Shown here: positions 15,032 to 22,810 of the stretch, piece by piece | Numbering within the stretch: the stretch's first letter is position 1 | Layout of the letters: each line of letters begins with the position of its first letter | Assembly: GCA_016935975.1 (NCBI GenBank) | Contig: JAFGPX010000165.1 | Coordinates: 1 to 40,079 of the forward strand | Direction of reading: 5' to 3' | DNA: 40,079 nucleotides | DNA from: Deltaproteobacteria bacterium | GTDB lineage: Bacteria; Myxococcota_A; Polyangia; Fen-1088 | Notes under the pieces: model-generated | Databases searched by the model: none | Told to the model about the DNA's origin: nothing | What the model saw: only the letters and a program-made list of their open reading frames with translations | Position numbers and translations under genes: made by a program

Positions 15032-15932
15032 GGATCGCCTGCTCAAGGTGTGCGCGCGACGCCTGCCCCGCGAGGCCGCTCTCTTCCTGGTGCCAGCGTT
15101 GGCTGCCGTAGCGTCCGGTGGGATAGCCGACGGCGTGAAGTCCGGTGAAGGATTGCGGGAACACGGCGTGGGTCAAGAACAGACGGCTCAGGGCTTCCGA
15201 AAGCCCGCAGGAGACATAGTGCTCTTCGATGGTCACGACATGCCGTTTTTCCCCGATGCTCGCGCCAAGGTCGGCAGGAACGTCGTCGATGGGCAGCATC
15301 CCCACGCTCCATATCTCGATGTCGTCGAGCAGCTCCCGGTCGGCCGCCTCATACAGGTTGCCCACGACGGGCCCCATGCCAATGACCACGCATCTTCGGC
15401 CGCGCTTGATCCTGCGCCACGGCGCGAAGGCAGGAAGCTCTTCCGGGATGCGGGCGGGAGTATTGAGCCGCAGGTAGTTGGGCAGGGGATCCTCCGCCAT
15501 CATGGCGACGACCCGATCCACGTCCGCCGCCACGAGCGGCACGTAGATCCGCATGTTGGGCAGCGCGCGCATGGCCCCAAGATCCTCGAGGGCGTGGTGG
15601 GTCGGTCCCATGATGCCGTAGCCGTAGCCGCCCCCGTTTCCGACGAGCTTGACGGGAAGCTCGTGCAGGCAGAGGTCATTGCGGATCTGTTCGTAGGGGC
15701 GGAGCACCACAAAAGGGGCGGTGCTGTAGACCCACGGCAGATATCCCTCGCGCGCCAGGCCCGCGGCAAGGGAGACCGCGTTCTGCTCCGCGATGCCGGC
15801 GTTGATGAAGCGTTCGCCATACGCCTGGGCGACGTCCTCCAAGGCCATGTATCCGAGGTCGCCCGTGATGAACACGGGATCCCCGCGCTTCTGTCGAAGC
15901 GCAATCATCGCCCGCGCGAATTCAGCCCGCAT
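15024..15932 (-). CDS. Transketolase-like subunit B (C-terminal half)
   Basis: The protein has 302 residues and corresponds to the pyrimidine-binding and C-terminal domains of transketolase or DXP synthase. The thiamine-activating Glu49 sits in the conserved INAGIAEQN segment, and a transketolase C-terminal domain (about 170-295) follows. It needs a partner carrying the diphosphate-binding domain, which is the gene directly upstream, overlapping by 11 bases. Split transketolases transfer two-carbon ketol units between sugars. Here the pair is linked to glycosyltransferases, not to central metabolism, so it probably builds a special sugar; that is inference. The 5' partner is interrupted by a stop codon, which would leave this subunit without its mate. 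Confidence 0.9.
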   Translation of the reverse strand: MRAEFARAMIALRQKRGDPVFITGDLGYMALEDVAQAYGERFINAGIAEQNAVSLAAGLAREGYLPWVYSTAPFVVLRPYEQIRNDLCLHELPVKLVGNGGGYGYGIMGPTHHALEDLGAMRALPNMRIYVPLVAADVDRVVAMMAEDPLPNYLRLNTPARIPEELPAFAPWRRIKRGRRCVVIGMGPVVGNLYEAADRELLDDIEIWSVGMLPIDDVPADLGASIGEKRHVVTIEEHYVSCGLSEALSRLFLTHAVFPQSFTGLHAVGYPTGRYGSQRWHQEESGLAGQASRAHLEQAIRG

Positions 15933-16404
15933 CGCGGTACCCCCGAAGCGCGGCCCGGTGCGCGAGCGTCAGCTCGTCAAGAGCTTGCTCGTATTGTGCG
16001 TCGTCCATCGGCAGGTAGTGGGAATCGACCGTGTCTTGCATGCCACGAACGCCGTGGCCCTTGTTGGTCTTGGCCAGGATGGCCACCGGCGTGCTCTGGG
16101 CGCCCAGAACGCGCATGCACTCGTCGCGTGCAAACAGCAGGGAGGCGAAATCGTGTCCATCGGCGGCGATCACGTAGAAGCCAAAGGCGCGCAGCTTGGC
16201 ATCGAGGGGTTCGAGGGTCATCACCTCCTCGGTCCGGCCGATACCCTGGATACGGTTGCGATCGATCAGCCACACGAGACTGGTCAGCCTGCGATGGGCG
16301 ACGAAGAGGGCAGCTTCCCAAACGCTTCCCTCGTCGAGTTCGCCATCGGACGTGAGGCAGAAGAACCGCCGCGCGTGCCGCTTGAGAATCGCGCCGAGGG
16401 CCAT
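15922..16404 (-). CDS. Transketolase-like subunit A, part after the in-frame stop
   Basis: This is the same reading frame as the fragment at 16507-16803, separated only by a TAG codon. Homology to transketolase continues unbroken across the stop (FATGSLGHGLSLCAGM lies between), so the coding region physically covers 15922-16506. The ATG at 16404 is only the first in-frame ATG after it. The thiamine-diphosphate motif TSDGELDEGSVWEA and a ...DRNRIQ segment are present, with TNKGHGV near the end. Translation would require readthrough of TAG, or internal initiation giving a product without the N-terminal helix bundle. Alternatively the stop is a sequencing error and this is one 293-residue subunit. 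Confidence 0.8.
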   Translation of the reverse strand: MALGAILKRHARRFFCLTSDGELDEGSVWEAALFVAHRRLTSLVWLIDRNRIQGIGRTEEVMTLEPLDAKLRAFGFYVIAADGHDFASLLFARDECMRVLGAQSTPVAILAKTNKGHGVRGMQDTVDSHYLPMDDAQYEQALDELTLAHRAALRGYRDAG

Positions 16405-16506
16405 GCCGGCACAAAGCGAAAGCCCGTGGCCAAGGCTTCCCGTCGCGAAGGGAATCTCCTTGATCGCGTTGGCCGGGGGAAGGGCCGGGAAGTGCGTCCC
16501 CTCCTC

Positions 16507-16803
16507 CTAGAAGGAATCGATTTGGCCAGGGGTGAGGACGTTTGCCTCCGCAAGAAGGGAATAGAGCGCGGCCACCGCATGCCCCTTGGACAGAATGAAG
16601 GTGTCGTCGTCCCGCATCCACGCGAACTTCAGAAAGACGAGGATCTCGGCGCAGGAAAGCGAGCTGCCGATGTGTCCGGCATGCGCCTTCCTGTACATGG
16701 CCAGGAAGCGCTTCTTCACGGAGAAGACGTGCTCCTCGAGCTTCATGCACTCAGCCGTACGATCCTCGCCGTTCTTTCGTCGGCTGGGGTGGCTATCGGT
16801 CAT
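16507..16803 (-). pseudogene. Transketolase-like subunit A, N-terminal fragment ended by in-frame TAG
   Basis: It has 98 codons from the ATG at 16803 (a second ATG at 16746 is possible), ending in TAG at 16507-16509. The transketolase N-terminal motifs AGHIGSSLS and FILSKGHAVAALY are intact. The next codons after TAG continue the family sequence in the same frame (EEGTHFP..., then GSLGHG). No frameshift is needed, so this is a pure nonsense change of one codon, of the kind a single base substitution makes. Taken alone the fragment lacks the diphosphate-binding motif and cannot work. An 80-base inverted-repeat structure lies 6 bases upstream of the start. Confidence 0.8.
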
Positions 16804-16809
16804 TCTCGT

Positions 16810-16889
16810 TTCCGGCTTCGCGGGCGGACAGATCCTATCACGGCGGCCTGGCAGGGGGCGCGGCTTGGCGTGATAGGGCGAAGCCGGAA
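16810..16889 (-). promoter_or_regulatory. Two-tier inverted repeat in the leader of the transketolase operon
   Basis: Outer arms of 12 bases (TTCCGGCTTCGC at 16810-16821 and its complement at 16878-16889) enclose inner arms of 9 bases (CCTATCACG at 16834-16842 and its complement at 16869-16877). Both pairs match perfectly. On the minus strand this would form a bulged hairpin just ahead of the transketolase A start. There is no U-run, so it is not a simple terminator. A regulatory leader RNA, an operator or a remnant of a mobile palindrome are all possible. I found none of the conserved TPP-riboswitch strings. Confidence 0.55.
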
Positions 16890-17014
16890 GTGCCCAGTAT
16901 CGAGATCGGTCACGAGGTTCGCATGAGGCCTTCGCTGCCGTGCGCCTGAAAGAGCAAGCCCTCCGTGGTGAAGGAATCGAGTGCGCGGCTCCGCATCGGG
17001 GCTTTCTGGAGTCC

Positions 17015-17494
17015 TCACACGTCGTCCTTGCGGCGCACGAACGCGGCATTGGCGTGGTCGGCGGCCGTTTCCTCCGCCCGGCGCTCCGCCAGCTTGGCCG
17101 CCTCGGCGTCCGCGCGCGCCTTGAGTTTGCAGGCGGTATCGAGCGCGGCGCGCGCCTCCTCGTAGGCCAGACGCGCCGCGCGCTCGTGTTTCGCGGCCTC
17201 GCCGAGCGGCCCTTGGCGGTGCTCCTCGGCCAAACGGGCCACGCGTGCCATGCCGTCCGCCAGACGCCGGAGGTGGTTTTCGCGCATGAGGGCCTGCGCG
17301 GCCGTTTCCGGCGCCGCCGTCCAGCGCGCCTGCTCCTTGTCCAGGGCCTTCTTGGCCGCCTGCCAGCGAGTGACGAGCCGTGCCTGCGCGGCGTCCTCCC
17401 GCACCCGCGCGGCAACCGCCATTTCCATGGCGGCCTGCGCGTCTCGCTCGGCTTTTCGCCGCAGGTCGAGCAGGGTTTGTAGTTGCGAGGCCAT
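17015..17494 (-). CDS. FliJ/YscO-like coiled-coil protein
   Basis: The protein has 159 residues, very rich in Ala, Arg and Glu, with heptad-like spacing over nearly its whole length, predicting a long helical coiled coil. Its start (MASQLQTLLDLRRKAERDAQ) resembles FliJ, the stalk protein of the flagellar export ATPase, and the related type III secretion protein YscO. No flagellar or secretion genes are nearby in this window, so the similarity may only reflect coiled-coil composition. It is divergent from the Ser/Thr kinase gene with 50 bases between the starts, so the two may share a control region. Confidence 0.6.
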   Translation of the reverse strand: MASQLQTLLDLRRKAERDAQAAMEMAVAARVREDAAQARLVTRWQAAKKALDKEQARWTAAPETAAQALMRENHLRRLADGMARVARLAEEHRQGPLGEAAKHERAARLAYEEARAALDTACKLKARADAEAAKLAERRAEETAADHANAAFVRRKDDV

Positions 17495-17544
17495 GGCCGG
17501 TGCCGGCGTTGCGTCTGGTGGGAAGGCGGCTTAGTGTTGGGACA

Positions 17545-19128
17545 ATGGCAGCCCAGGTTCCGTCGAGGAAGTATCGCATCGAGCGGTACCTCGCAGAAGG
17601 GGGCATGGGTGCGATCTACGTGGGCAAGAAGATAGGCCCGGGCGGCTTCGAGAAAGAAGTCGTGCTCAAGCAACTCCTGCCCGAGTTCACCAGCCGCGCC
17701 GAGTTCCGCGACCTGTTCTTCCGCGAAGCCAAGATCACCGCCACGCTCGACCACCAGAACATCGTCCGCACCTTCGATCTCGTGAACGCGAACGAACGGC
17801 TTTTCATCGTCATGGAATACGTGCGCGGCGCGGACCTGCGCACCATCGCCTGGCGGGCCCGCCGGCGCAAACCTCTGTCGCCGCAGGCCATCCTGCACGT
17901 GGCCCTGGAGATCCTGGCCGGCCTGGCCTACGCGCACAGCCGTTGCTCGCCCACGGGCGAGCCCTTGGGCATCATCCACCGCGACCTCTCGCCGTCCAAC
18001 ATCCTGTGCTCGGGCGAGGGCGAAGTGAAGCTGTCCGACTTCGGCATCGCGAAGGCCGTGACCTACTCGTCGGTTTTCTATCGGGTGCGTGGCAAGGTCG
18101 GCTACATGTCCCCCGAGATGGCGCGCAACCAGCCCATCGACGCACGCAGCGACCTCTTCTCGCTGGGCGTGAGCATCTACGAGACTTTCATCGGCGAACG
18201 CATCTACACCGGCGACCTCAACACGCCGCCCGACAAGATCTATGCGCAAGTCGTTCCCTCCTTGGCCGCCAAGTGTCCCGGGCTGCCCGCCGAGTTGCAG
18301 GGCGTGTTCGATCGCGCTCTGGCGATCGACGTCAAAGAGCGCTACCCCAACGCGGAAGCCTTCGCGCACGCGCTGCGAGAGGTGGCGGGCGCTCACAACC
18401 TGCTCTACTCGGCCCCCGAGCTGGCCGCCGAGTTGCGCGAGATCATGGGTCCCGACCCCGAGCACTGGCTCACCGAGAAGCGCGATCCGATGCAGGCGCG
18501 TAGCGCGCGCGGCGGCCAGGGCGCGGGCGGAGGAGCTGCTGACCCGGCGAACGCGCTCGTCGAGCCGGGCGCGTCCATCAGCGTCGGGGACGATTCGGAC
18601 ATCGAGAACGTGGCAACGCCACCGGCCAGGCCGTCCGGATCGCTGCCGGCCGTGGCCAGCCGTCCCTCGGGGGCGCAGCCGGCGGTGGCCACTCGCTCTT
18701 CGAGCCAGCTGCCGGCGGCGACCACGCCTTCCTCCGGGAGAATGAGCGCCGCGGCCGGCCGGTCGCCAGAACCGGCGGTCGAGCCGGCCAGCCGTCCGTC
18801 GGGCCAGTCGCCCGCGCCACCGGACCCCATGGCGCGGGCCATGGCCGCCACGCCCCCCGCGACGCCGGCTCCGCCCGCTGCCGCCTCATCGCCGGCCTTT
18901 CTGCCGCAGGCGGCTCCCTCCTCCTTCGCCCTTCCACGTTCCCACCTCTACCAGCGCAGCGGCGGTGTCGCGGCGCCCAAACGCTCGTACCGCCGTCTGT
19001 GGCTTCTGGCTTTGCTCGTGCTCGCCGTGCTGCTCGGCTTCGGCCTCGTCCGCTTCTTCCTGCACACGAGCCAGCCGGGCGGCCAGCTCGACGCGCCCGT
19101 CCCCGACCGTCATGGTTTGGCCAGGTAG
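17545..19128 (+). CDS. Transmembrane Hanks-type Ser/Thr protein kinase
   Basis: The protein has 527 residues from the ATG at 17545. The kinase domain covers about 10-275 and all key motifs are present: Gly-rich loop LAEGGMGAIYVG, Lys42 in VVLKQL, HRDLSPSN with Asp147, DFG (165-167) and SPE (189-191). A Pro/Ala/Ser-rich linker of about 150 residues leads to a single membrane helix (about 485-508, LLALLVLAVLLGFGLV) and a short tail of about 18 residues outside. The kinase is therefore cytoplasmic and membrane-anchored with almost no sensor domain, so its signal probably comes from a partner. The small membrane protein gene 50 bases downstream is a candidate partner. Such kinases are numerous in Myxococcota. 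Confidence 0.95.
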   Translation: MAAQVPSRKYRIERYLAEGGMGAIYVGKKIGPGGFEKEVVLKQLLPEFTSRAEFRDLFFREAKITATLDHQNIVRTFDLVNANERLFIVMEYVRGADLRTIAWRARRRKPLSPQAILHVALEILAGLAYAHSRCSPTGEPLGIIHRDLSPSNILCSGEGEVKLSDFGIAKAVTYSSVFYRVRGKVGYMSPEMARNQPIDARSDLFSLGVSIYETFIGERIYTGDLNTPPDKIYAQVVPSLAAKCPGLPAELQGVFDRALAIDVKERYPNAEAFAHALREVAGAHNLLYSAPELAAELREIMGPDPEHWLTEKRDPMQARSARGGQGAGGGAADPANALVEPGASISVGDDSDIENVATPPARPSGSLPAVASRPSGAQPAVATRSSSQLPAATTPSSGRMSAAAGRSPEPAVEPASRPSGQSPAPPDPMARAMAATPPATPAPPAAASSPAFLPQAAPSSFALPRSHLYQRSGGVAAPKRSYRRLWLLALLVLAVLLGFGLVRFFLHTSQPGGQLDAPVPDRHGLAR

Positions 19129-19178
19129 CCGGCGACCACCGGCGCAAGCGCCTCGCGCCGTAGCCAACGTACCCTCCC

Positions 19179-19529
19179 ATGGTTGAAGCCGCCGTCGCCT
19201 GCGGGTTGTTGCTCTACCTGCTGCTGCTCGCCCTGCCGAGCATCGAACTGCAGGTCGTGACTGGCGTGGCCGTCACCTTGGTCGGGCTGGTCGGCGGAGG
19301 CGGCGCCGGCCTGATCTATCATCTAGCCTTGCGCAGTGCCTTGCTGCGGCTTGGGGCCCGAACCGAGGGCTGGTTGTGGTCTCCGGTTTCGCGCCACGGC
19401 GAGCTCGACGAACAGGCCAGGCGGAAGGTCCTGCCGTGGTTCCGGCTCGGCGCCGCCGGTTTCTTCGCGTGCATGGCGGGGATCGGCATGATCGTGGTCG
19501 CCGTGCTACGGGCCGCCTTGACGGGTTAG
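19179..19529 (+). CDS. Small membrane protein of unknown function
   Basis: The protein has 116 residues with three hydrophobic helices (about 3-20, 25-50 and 90-112) separated by a loop with several charged residues. I recognise no family. It follows the kinase gene on the same strand after 50 bases and may be co-transcribed with it. Codon use looks like its neighbours, with GC-rich third positions, which supports real coding. Confidence 0.6.
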   Translation: MVEAAVACGLLLYLLLLALPSIELQVVTGVAVTLVGLVGGGGAGLIYHLALRSALLRLGARTEGWLWSPVSRHGELDEQARRKVLPWFRLGAAGFFACMAGIGMIVVAVLRAALTG

Positions 19530-19572
19530 CCGCAGCGCCAGTCGCTCAGGGAACACCCACAGGAAGAAGCGG

Positions 19573-19612
19573 AGGAACGGAGCCAGGAAGTCTTTGGCAT
19601 TCTGCCGTTCCT
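19573..19612. terminator. Weak inverted repeat between convergent genes
   Basis: AGGAACGG (19573-19580) is complementary to CCGTTCCT (19605-19612) with a 24-base loop. It lies between a plus-strand gene ending at 19529 and a minus-strand gene ending at 19667, followed by a pyrimidine-rich stretch. The long loop and lack of a clean U-run make a terminator role only possible. Confidence 0.25.
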
Positions 19613-19666
19613 ATCCGTCTCCTTTTCTCGGTTCCTCCCTGTTTTCCCCGATGACCGGCATTGGTG

Positions 19667-21124
19667 CTAGCCGGACTTGTTCGCCTCCAGCGGCATGCGG
19701 ATGGCAAGGGTGGTGCCCTCGCCGGGCTGGCCCTTGACCTCGAGAGTCCCGCCCAGCAGCTCGACGCGCTCCTTCATGCCCAGGAGGCCCAGCGAACCGT
19801 GGCGCCGGATCTCTTCGTCCGTGATGCCGCGGCCGTTGTCCTTGATCACGAGCGAGACGTGACCGTCCTCGGTCGCAAGACGAATGCTGACCGCGGTGGC
19901 CTGCGCGTGACGAGTGACGTTGGTCAACGCCTCCTGGCAGATGCGAAAGAGCGGCGTGGCCAGGTCGAACGGCAGCGCCAGATCCTCTGGCACCTCCACG
20001 CCGCAGGTCATGCGCGTGCGCGCTTCCACGTCGCGGGCCAGCCACTCGACGGCCGCGCCCAAGCCCAGGTCGTCGAGGATGCTCGGGCGCAGCTCCGAGG
20101 AGATGCGGCGCACGCAACGGATGGTGTCCTTGACCAGCTCGACCAGCGCCGCCACCCGCGCGGCCGCCTCGTGGTTTCCCGAGTCGATCTGTTTGTCGAG
20201 AAAGGCCAGGTCCATGCCCATGCAGGTAAGCGACTGACCGAGCTCGTCGTGGATCTCCCGCGCGATGCGCACGCGCTCCTGCTCGCGCACGGACTCGACG
20301 TGGGCCGCCAGAGCGCGCAACTGCTCGCGCGAGCGCCGCTGCTCCTCCTGGAGCCTGCGGCGCTCGGTGATGTCGCGGCCCAAGCCGGTGGTGCCTATCA
20401 CGTTGCCGCTGGCGTCGAGGACCGGCGACTTGAAGGTCTCCACCCAGCGGATCTTGCCGTGCACGGAGAGCTGCTCCTCGACCTGCTTCTGCTGCCGGGT
20501 GCGCATCACTTCCTCGTCGTCGGCCACGTAGCCCTTTGCCAGCTCGTGCGGCCAAACGTCGAAGTCGGTCAGGCCTATCAAGTCCGACGGGCGCGCCTTG
20601 CCGGTCGCATCCGCGAAGGGTTGATTGACGACCAGGAACTTGCCCTGCGGATCCTTGAACCAGACCATGTGCGGGAAGTTGTCGAGCATGCCGCGCAGAA
20701 AGGCCTCGCGCAGCTCGATCGTCGCCTGCGCCTGCCGCCGCTCGCTGACATCGCGCACGAAGCCCACGACCGCCACGACGCGGCCCCCGGCATCGCGGAA
20801 CGGCACCAGCCGCGTGTCGATCCACACCGGCTTCCTGTGCAGATCATGCTGGTTCTCGGTGACCAGAATCTCACCGGTGCGGAAGACCTGCTGGATGGCG
20901 GCGCTGTGGCGGTCGGCCAGCGCCGGCAGGAAGAGCTCGCGCTGCTTGCGACCCACCAGGTCGGCGGGCTTGCCGCCCATGGCTTGCGCGGCAATCTCGT
21001 TCACATAGAGGATACGCTCCTCGCGATCCATGGCGAACACCATGTCCGGAATGATCTCGAACAGCGAGGCCAGGCCGCGCCCGGTTTCGGCTAGAAGCTT
21101 CCCGATTTGGGCGATGTCCAGCAT
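19667..21124 (-). CDS. PAS-domain sensor histidine kinase (HisKA_3/NarL type)
   Basis: The protein has 485 residues from the ATG at 21124 (MLDIAQIG). It has two PAS domains (about 24-127 and 148-250), each ending in a PAC-like segment (FVRDVSERR and LGRDITERR). A HisKA_3 dimerisation domain follows with the phospho-acceptor His292 in IAREIHDELGQ, then an HATPase domain with QEALTNVTRHA, KDNGRGI and GLLGMKER. No membrane helix is visible, so it is a cytoplasmic sensor, perhaps for a redox, ligand or energy signal. HisKA_3 kinases normally pair with LuxR-type response regulators. None is adjacent, so it is an orphan here. Its start faces the UDP-glucose dehydrogenase gene with 91 bases between. 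Confidence 0.93.
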   Translation of the reverse strand: MLDIAQIGKLLAETGRGLASLFEIIPDMVFAMDREERILYVNEIAAQAMGGKPADLVGRKQRELFLPALADRHSAAIQQVFRTGEILVTENQHDLHRKPVWIDTRLVPFRDAGGRVVAVVGFVRDVSERRQAQATIELREAFLRGMLDNFPHMVWFKDPQGKFLVVNQPFADATGKARPSDLIGLTDFDVWPHELAKGYVADDEEVMRTRQQKQVEEQLSVHGKIRWVETFKSPVLDASGNVIGTTGLGRDITERRRLQEEQRRSREQLRALAAHVESVREQERVRIAREIHDELGQSLTCMGMDLAFLDKQIDSGNHEAAARVAALVELVKDTIRCVRRISSELRPSILDDLGLGAAVEWLARDVEARTRMTCGVEVPEDLALPFDLATPLFRICQEALTNVTRHAQATAVSIRLATEDGHVSLVIKDNGRGITDEEIRRHGSLGLLGMKERVELLGGTLEVKGQPGEGTTLAIRMPLEANKSG

Positions 21125-21215
21125 GGCGCCTGCTCGCGAGCATTGTAGCGCCTCCCTAGCTGCGGCGTGACCAAATAGCACTCCGCGCCGACCGCGTGCT
21201 AGGTTGGGCGCCATC

Positions 21216-22523
21216 ATGCGAATCGCAATCGTCGGAACTGGCTACGTCGGTCTCGTCGCCGGGGCCGGCTTCGCCGAGATGGGCAACGACGTGGCGTGCG
21301 CGGACGTCGATGTCGAGAAGATCGACATGCTTCGCCGCGGCCGGATCCCCATCTACGAACCCGGGCTCGACAAGCTCATCGACCGCAATGTCAAGGAGGG
21401 GCGCTTGTCCTTCGCTACCGACGTGGGCGCCGCGGCCGCCTCTGCCGAGCTGATCTTCCTGGCGGTCGGCACGCCACCCGCGCCCGACGGCTCGGCCGAT
21501 CTCAGCTACATCCTCCAGGCCGCGGAAACCGTCGCGCGCGCGCTGCGCGGCTGGGCCGCGATCGTGACCAAGTCCACCGTGCCGGTGGGCACCGGTGATC
21601 GCATCGAGGAGATTGCGCGCCGGCACGCGCCCTGCGCCTGCGCCGTGGTTTCGAATCCCGAGTTCCTCAAGGAGGGCGACGCGGTCAACGATTTCATGAA
21701 GCCCGAACGCATCATCGTGGGAACCGACGACGGGCGGGCCATCGCTCTCCTGCAGGCGCTCTATGCGCCGTTCACCCGATCGAGCGATCGCCTGCTGGTC
21801 ATGGATCGCCGCTCGGCCGAGCTGACCAAATACGCCGCCAACGCGATGCTGGCCACGCGCATCTCGTTCATGAACGACCTGGCCAATCTGTGCGATGTCG
21901 TTGGCGCGGACATCGAATGCGTGCGCAAGGGCATGGGCGCGGACGCGCGCATCGGCCCCAAGTTCCTGTACGCCGGGGCAGGCTTCGGCGGCAGCTGCTT
22001 CCCCAAGGATCTGCGCGCGGCCATCGACACCGGCAAGCGCGCCGGAGCCCCGCTGCGCGTCCTCGAGGCGGTGGTCGTGGTCAACGAGCGCCAGAAGCGA
22101 CGTCTGGCCGAGGACATCCGTCGCTGTTTCCAGGGCGAGCTTGCCGGCAAGCGCATCGCTCTGTGGGGCCTGGCTTTCAAGCCGGGCACGGACGACATGC
22201 GGGAGGCGCCGTCGCTGGTGCTGGCCGAAGCCCTGCTCGCGGCCGGCGCCGAGGTCGTGGCCACGGATCCGGTGGCGATCGCGGCCGCGAAGAAGCTGCT
22301 GGGTGATCGGGTCCGCTTCGTCGAGTCGAACTACGTCTGCGCCGAGGGCGCCGACGCCCTGGCCCTGGTCACCGAGTGGCGCGAGTACCGGCGTCCGAAC
22401 TTCGAACGCTTGGCGAAGAGCATGCGCGGCAAGGCAGTGTTCGACGGCCGCAACATCTGGGAACCGGCGGACGTGCGCGCCGCCGGCCTCCTCTACCACG
22501 GTATTGGCCGAGCGGTCCTGTAG
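21216..22523 (+). CDS. ugd: UDP-glucose 6-dehydrogenase
   Basis: The protein has 435 residues from the ATG at 21216 (MRIAIVG), chosen because the nucleotide-binding motif GTGYVG (7-12) then sits at the usual place. Further family features are STVPVGT, NPEFLKEGDAV and the catalytic Cys261 in GFGGSCFPKD, followed by FKPGTDDMREAPS in the C-terminal domain. The enzyme oxidises UDP-glucose twice with NAD to UDP-glucuronate in the cytoplasm. The epimerase at 31816-32784 could turn this into UDP-galacturonate. Both would feed capsule, LPS or exopolysaccharide. An isolated GDP-mannose dehydrogenase role is less likely given the motif set. Confidence 0.93.
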   Translation: MRIAIVGTGYVGLVAGAGFAEMGNDVACADVDVEKIDMLRRGRIPIYEPGLDKLIDRNVKEGRLSFATDVGAAAASAELIFLAVGTPPAPDGSADLSYILQAAETVARALRGWAAIVTKSTVPVGTGDRIEEIARRHAPCACAVVSNPEFLKEGDAVNDFMKPERIIVGTDDGRAIALLQALYAPFTRSSDRLLVMDRRSAELTKYAANAMLATRISFMNDLANLCDVVGADIECVRKGMGADARIGPKFLYAGAGFGGSCFPKDLRAAIDTGKRAGAPLRVLEAVVVVNERQKRRLAEDIRRCFQGELAGKRIALWGLAFKPGTDDMREAPSLVLAEALLAAGAEVVATDPVAIAAAKKLLGDRVRFVESNYVCAEGADALALVTEWREYRRPNFERLAKSMRGKAVFDGRNIWEPADVRAAGLLYHGIGRAVL

Positions 22524-22528
22524 AGGCC

Positions 22529-22735
22529 GAGAGCGCAGAGGCAGAAGAGAGCACAGAGGCGGACGGGCGGACGGGGATGTGGATGGCGCGGGCCGGCTAT
22601 CCAGCCGAATGCACTGGCACGGCCGCGGACCTGGACCATCGCTGTCGGCCGCCGATCGCGACCAGGAACACCATGGCGGCCACCGCCACGGCCGCCACGA
22701 CGTACCCTCTGTGCTCTCCTCCCCTCGGCGCTCTC
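22529..22735. repeat. Nested inverted repeats enclosing a 146-base core
   Basis: GAGAGCGC (22529-22536) and GAGAGCACAGAGG (22547-22559) on the left have perfect complements in mirrored order on the right: CCTCTGTGCTCTC (22706-22718) and GCGCTCTC (22728-22735). The arms lie directly after ugd and just before the terminator of the ompA-like gene. The CTCTGTG-type arms resemble dispersed palindromic intergenic repeats that I recall from several environmental phyla. No protein is encoded. Confidence 0.5.
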
Positions 22736-22743
22736 TGTGGTTG

Positions 22744-22779
22744 AAAAAAAACCCGGAGCCCCTCGCGGAGCCCCGGGTT
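22744..22779 (-). terminator. Rho-independent terminator of the ompA-like gene
   Basis: On the minus strand AACCCGG pairs with CCGGGTT (7 bp), with an inner stem GCTCC/GGGGC around a GCGA loop, followed directly by eight T residues. It starts about 30 bases after the stop codon of the OmpA-family gene. Stem, loop and U-run are all textbook. Confidence 0.9.
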
Positions 22780-22810
22780 CTTCTAGGGCGCGCCTTGCGG
22801 CGCTTCCCGA

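Noticed and set aside
16804-16900. TPP riboswitch before the thiamine-dependent transketolase
   Set aside because: The expected conserved strings, such as CUGAGA, are not present; only a plain two-tier hairpin is seen.
16804-18465. Minus-strand open frame continuing upstream of transketolase A, antisense to the kinase
   Set aside because: Transketolase homology begins only near 16750. The upstream part is low-complexity and lies opposite a well-supported kinase gene.
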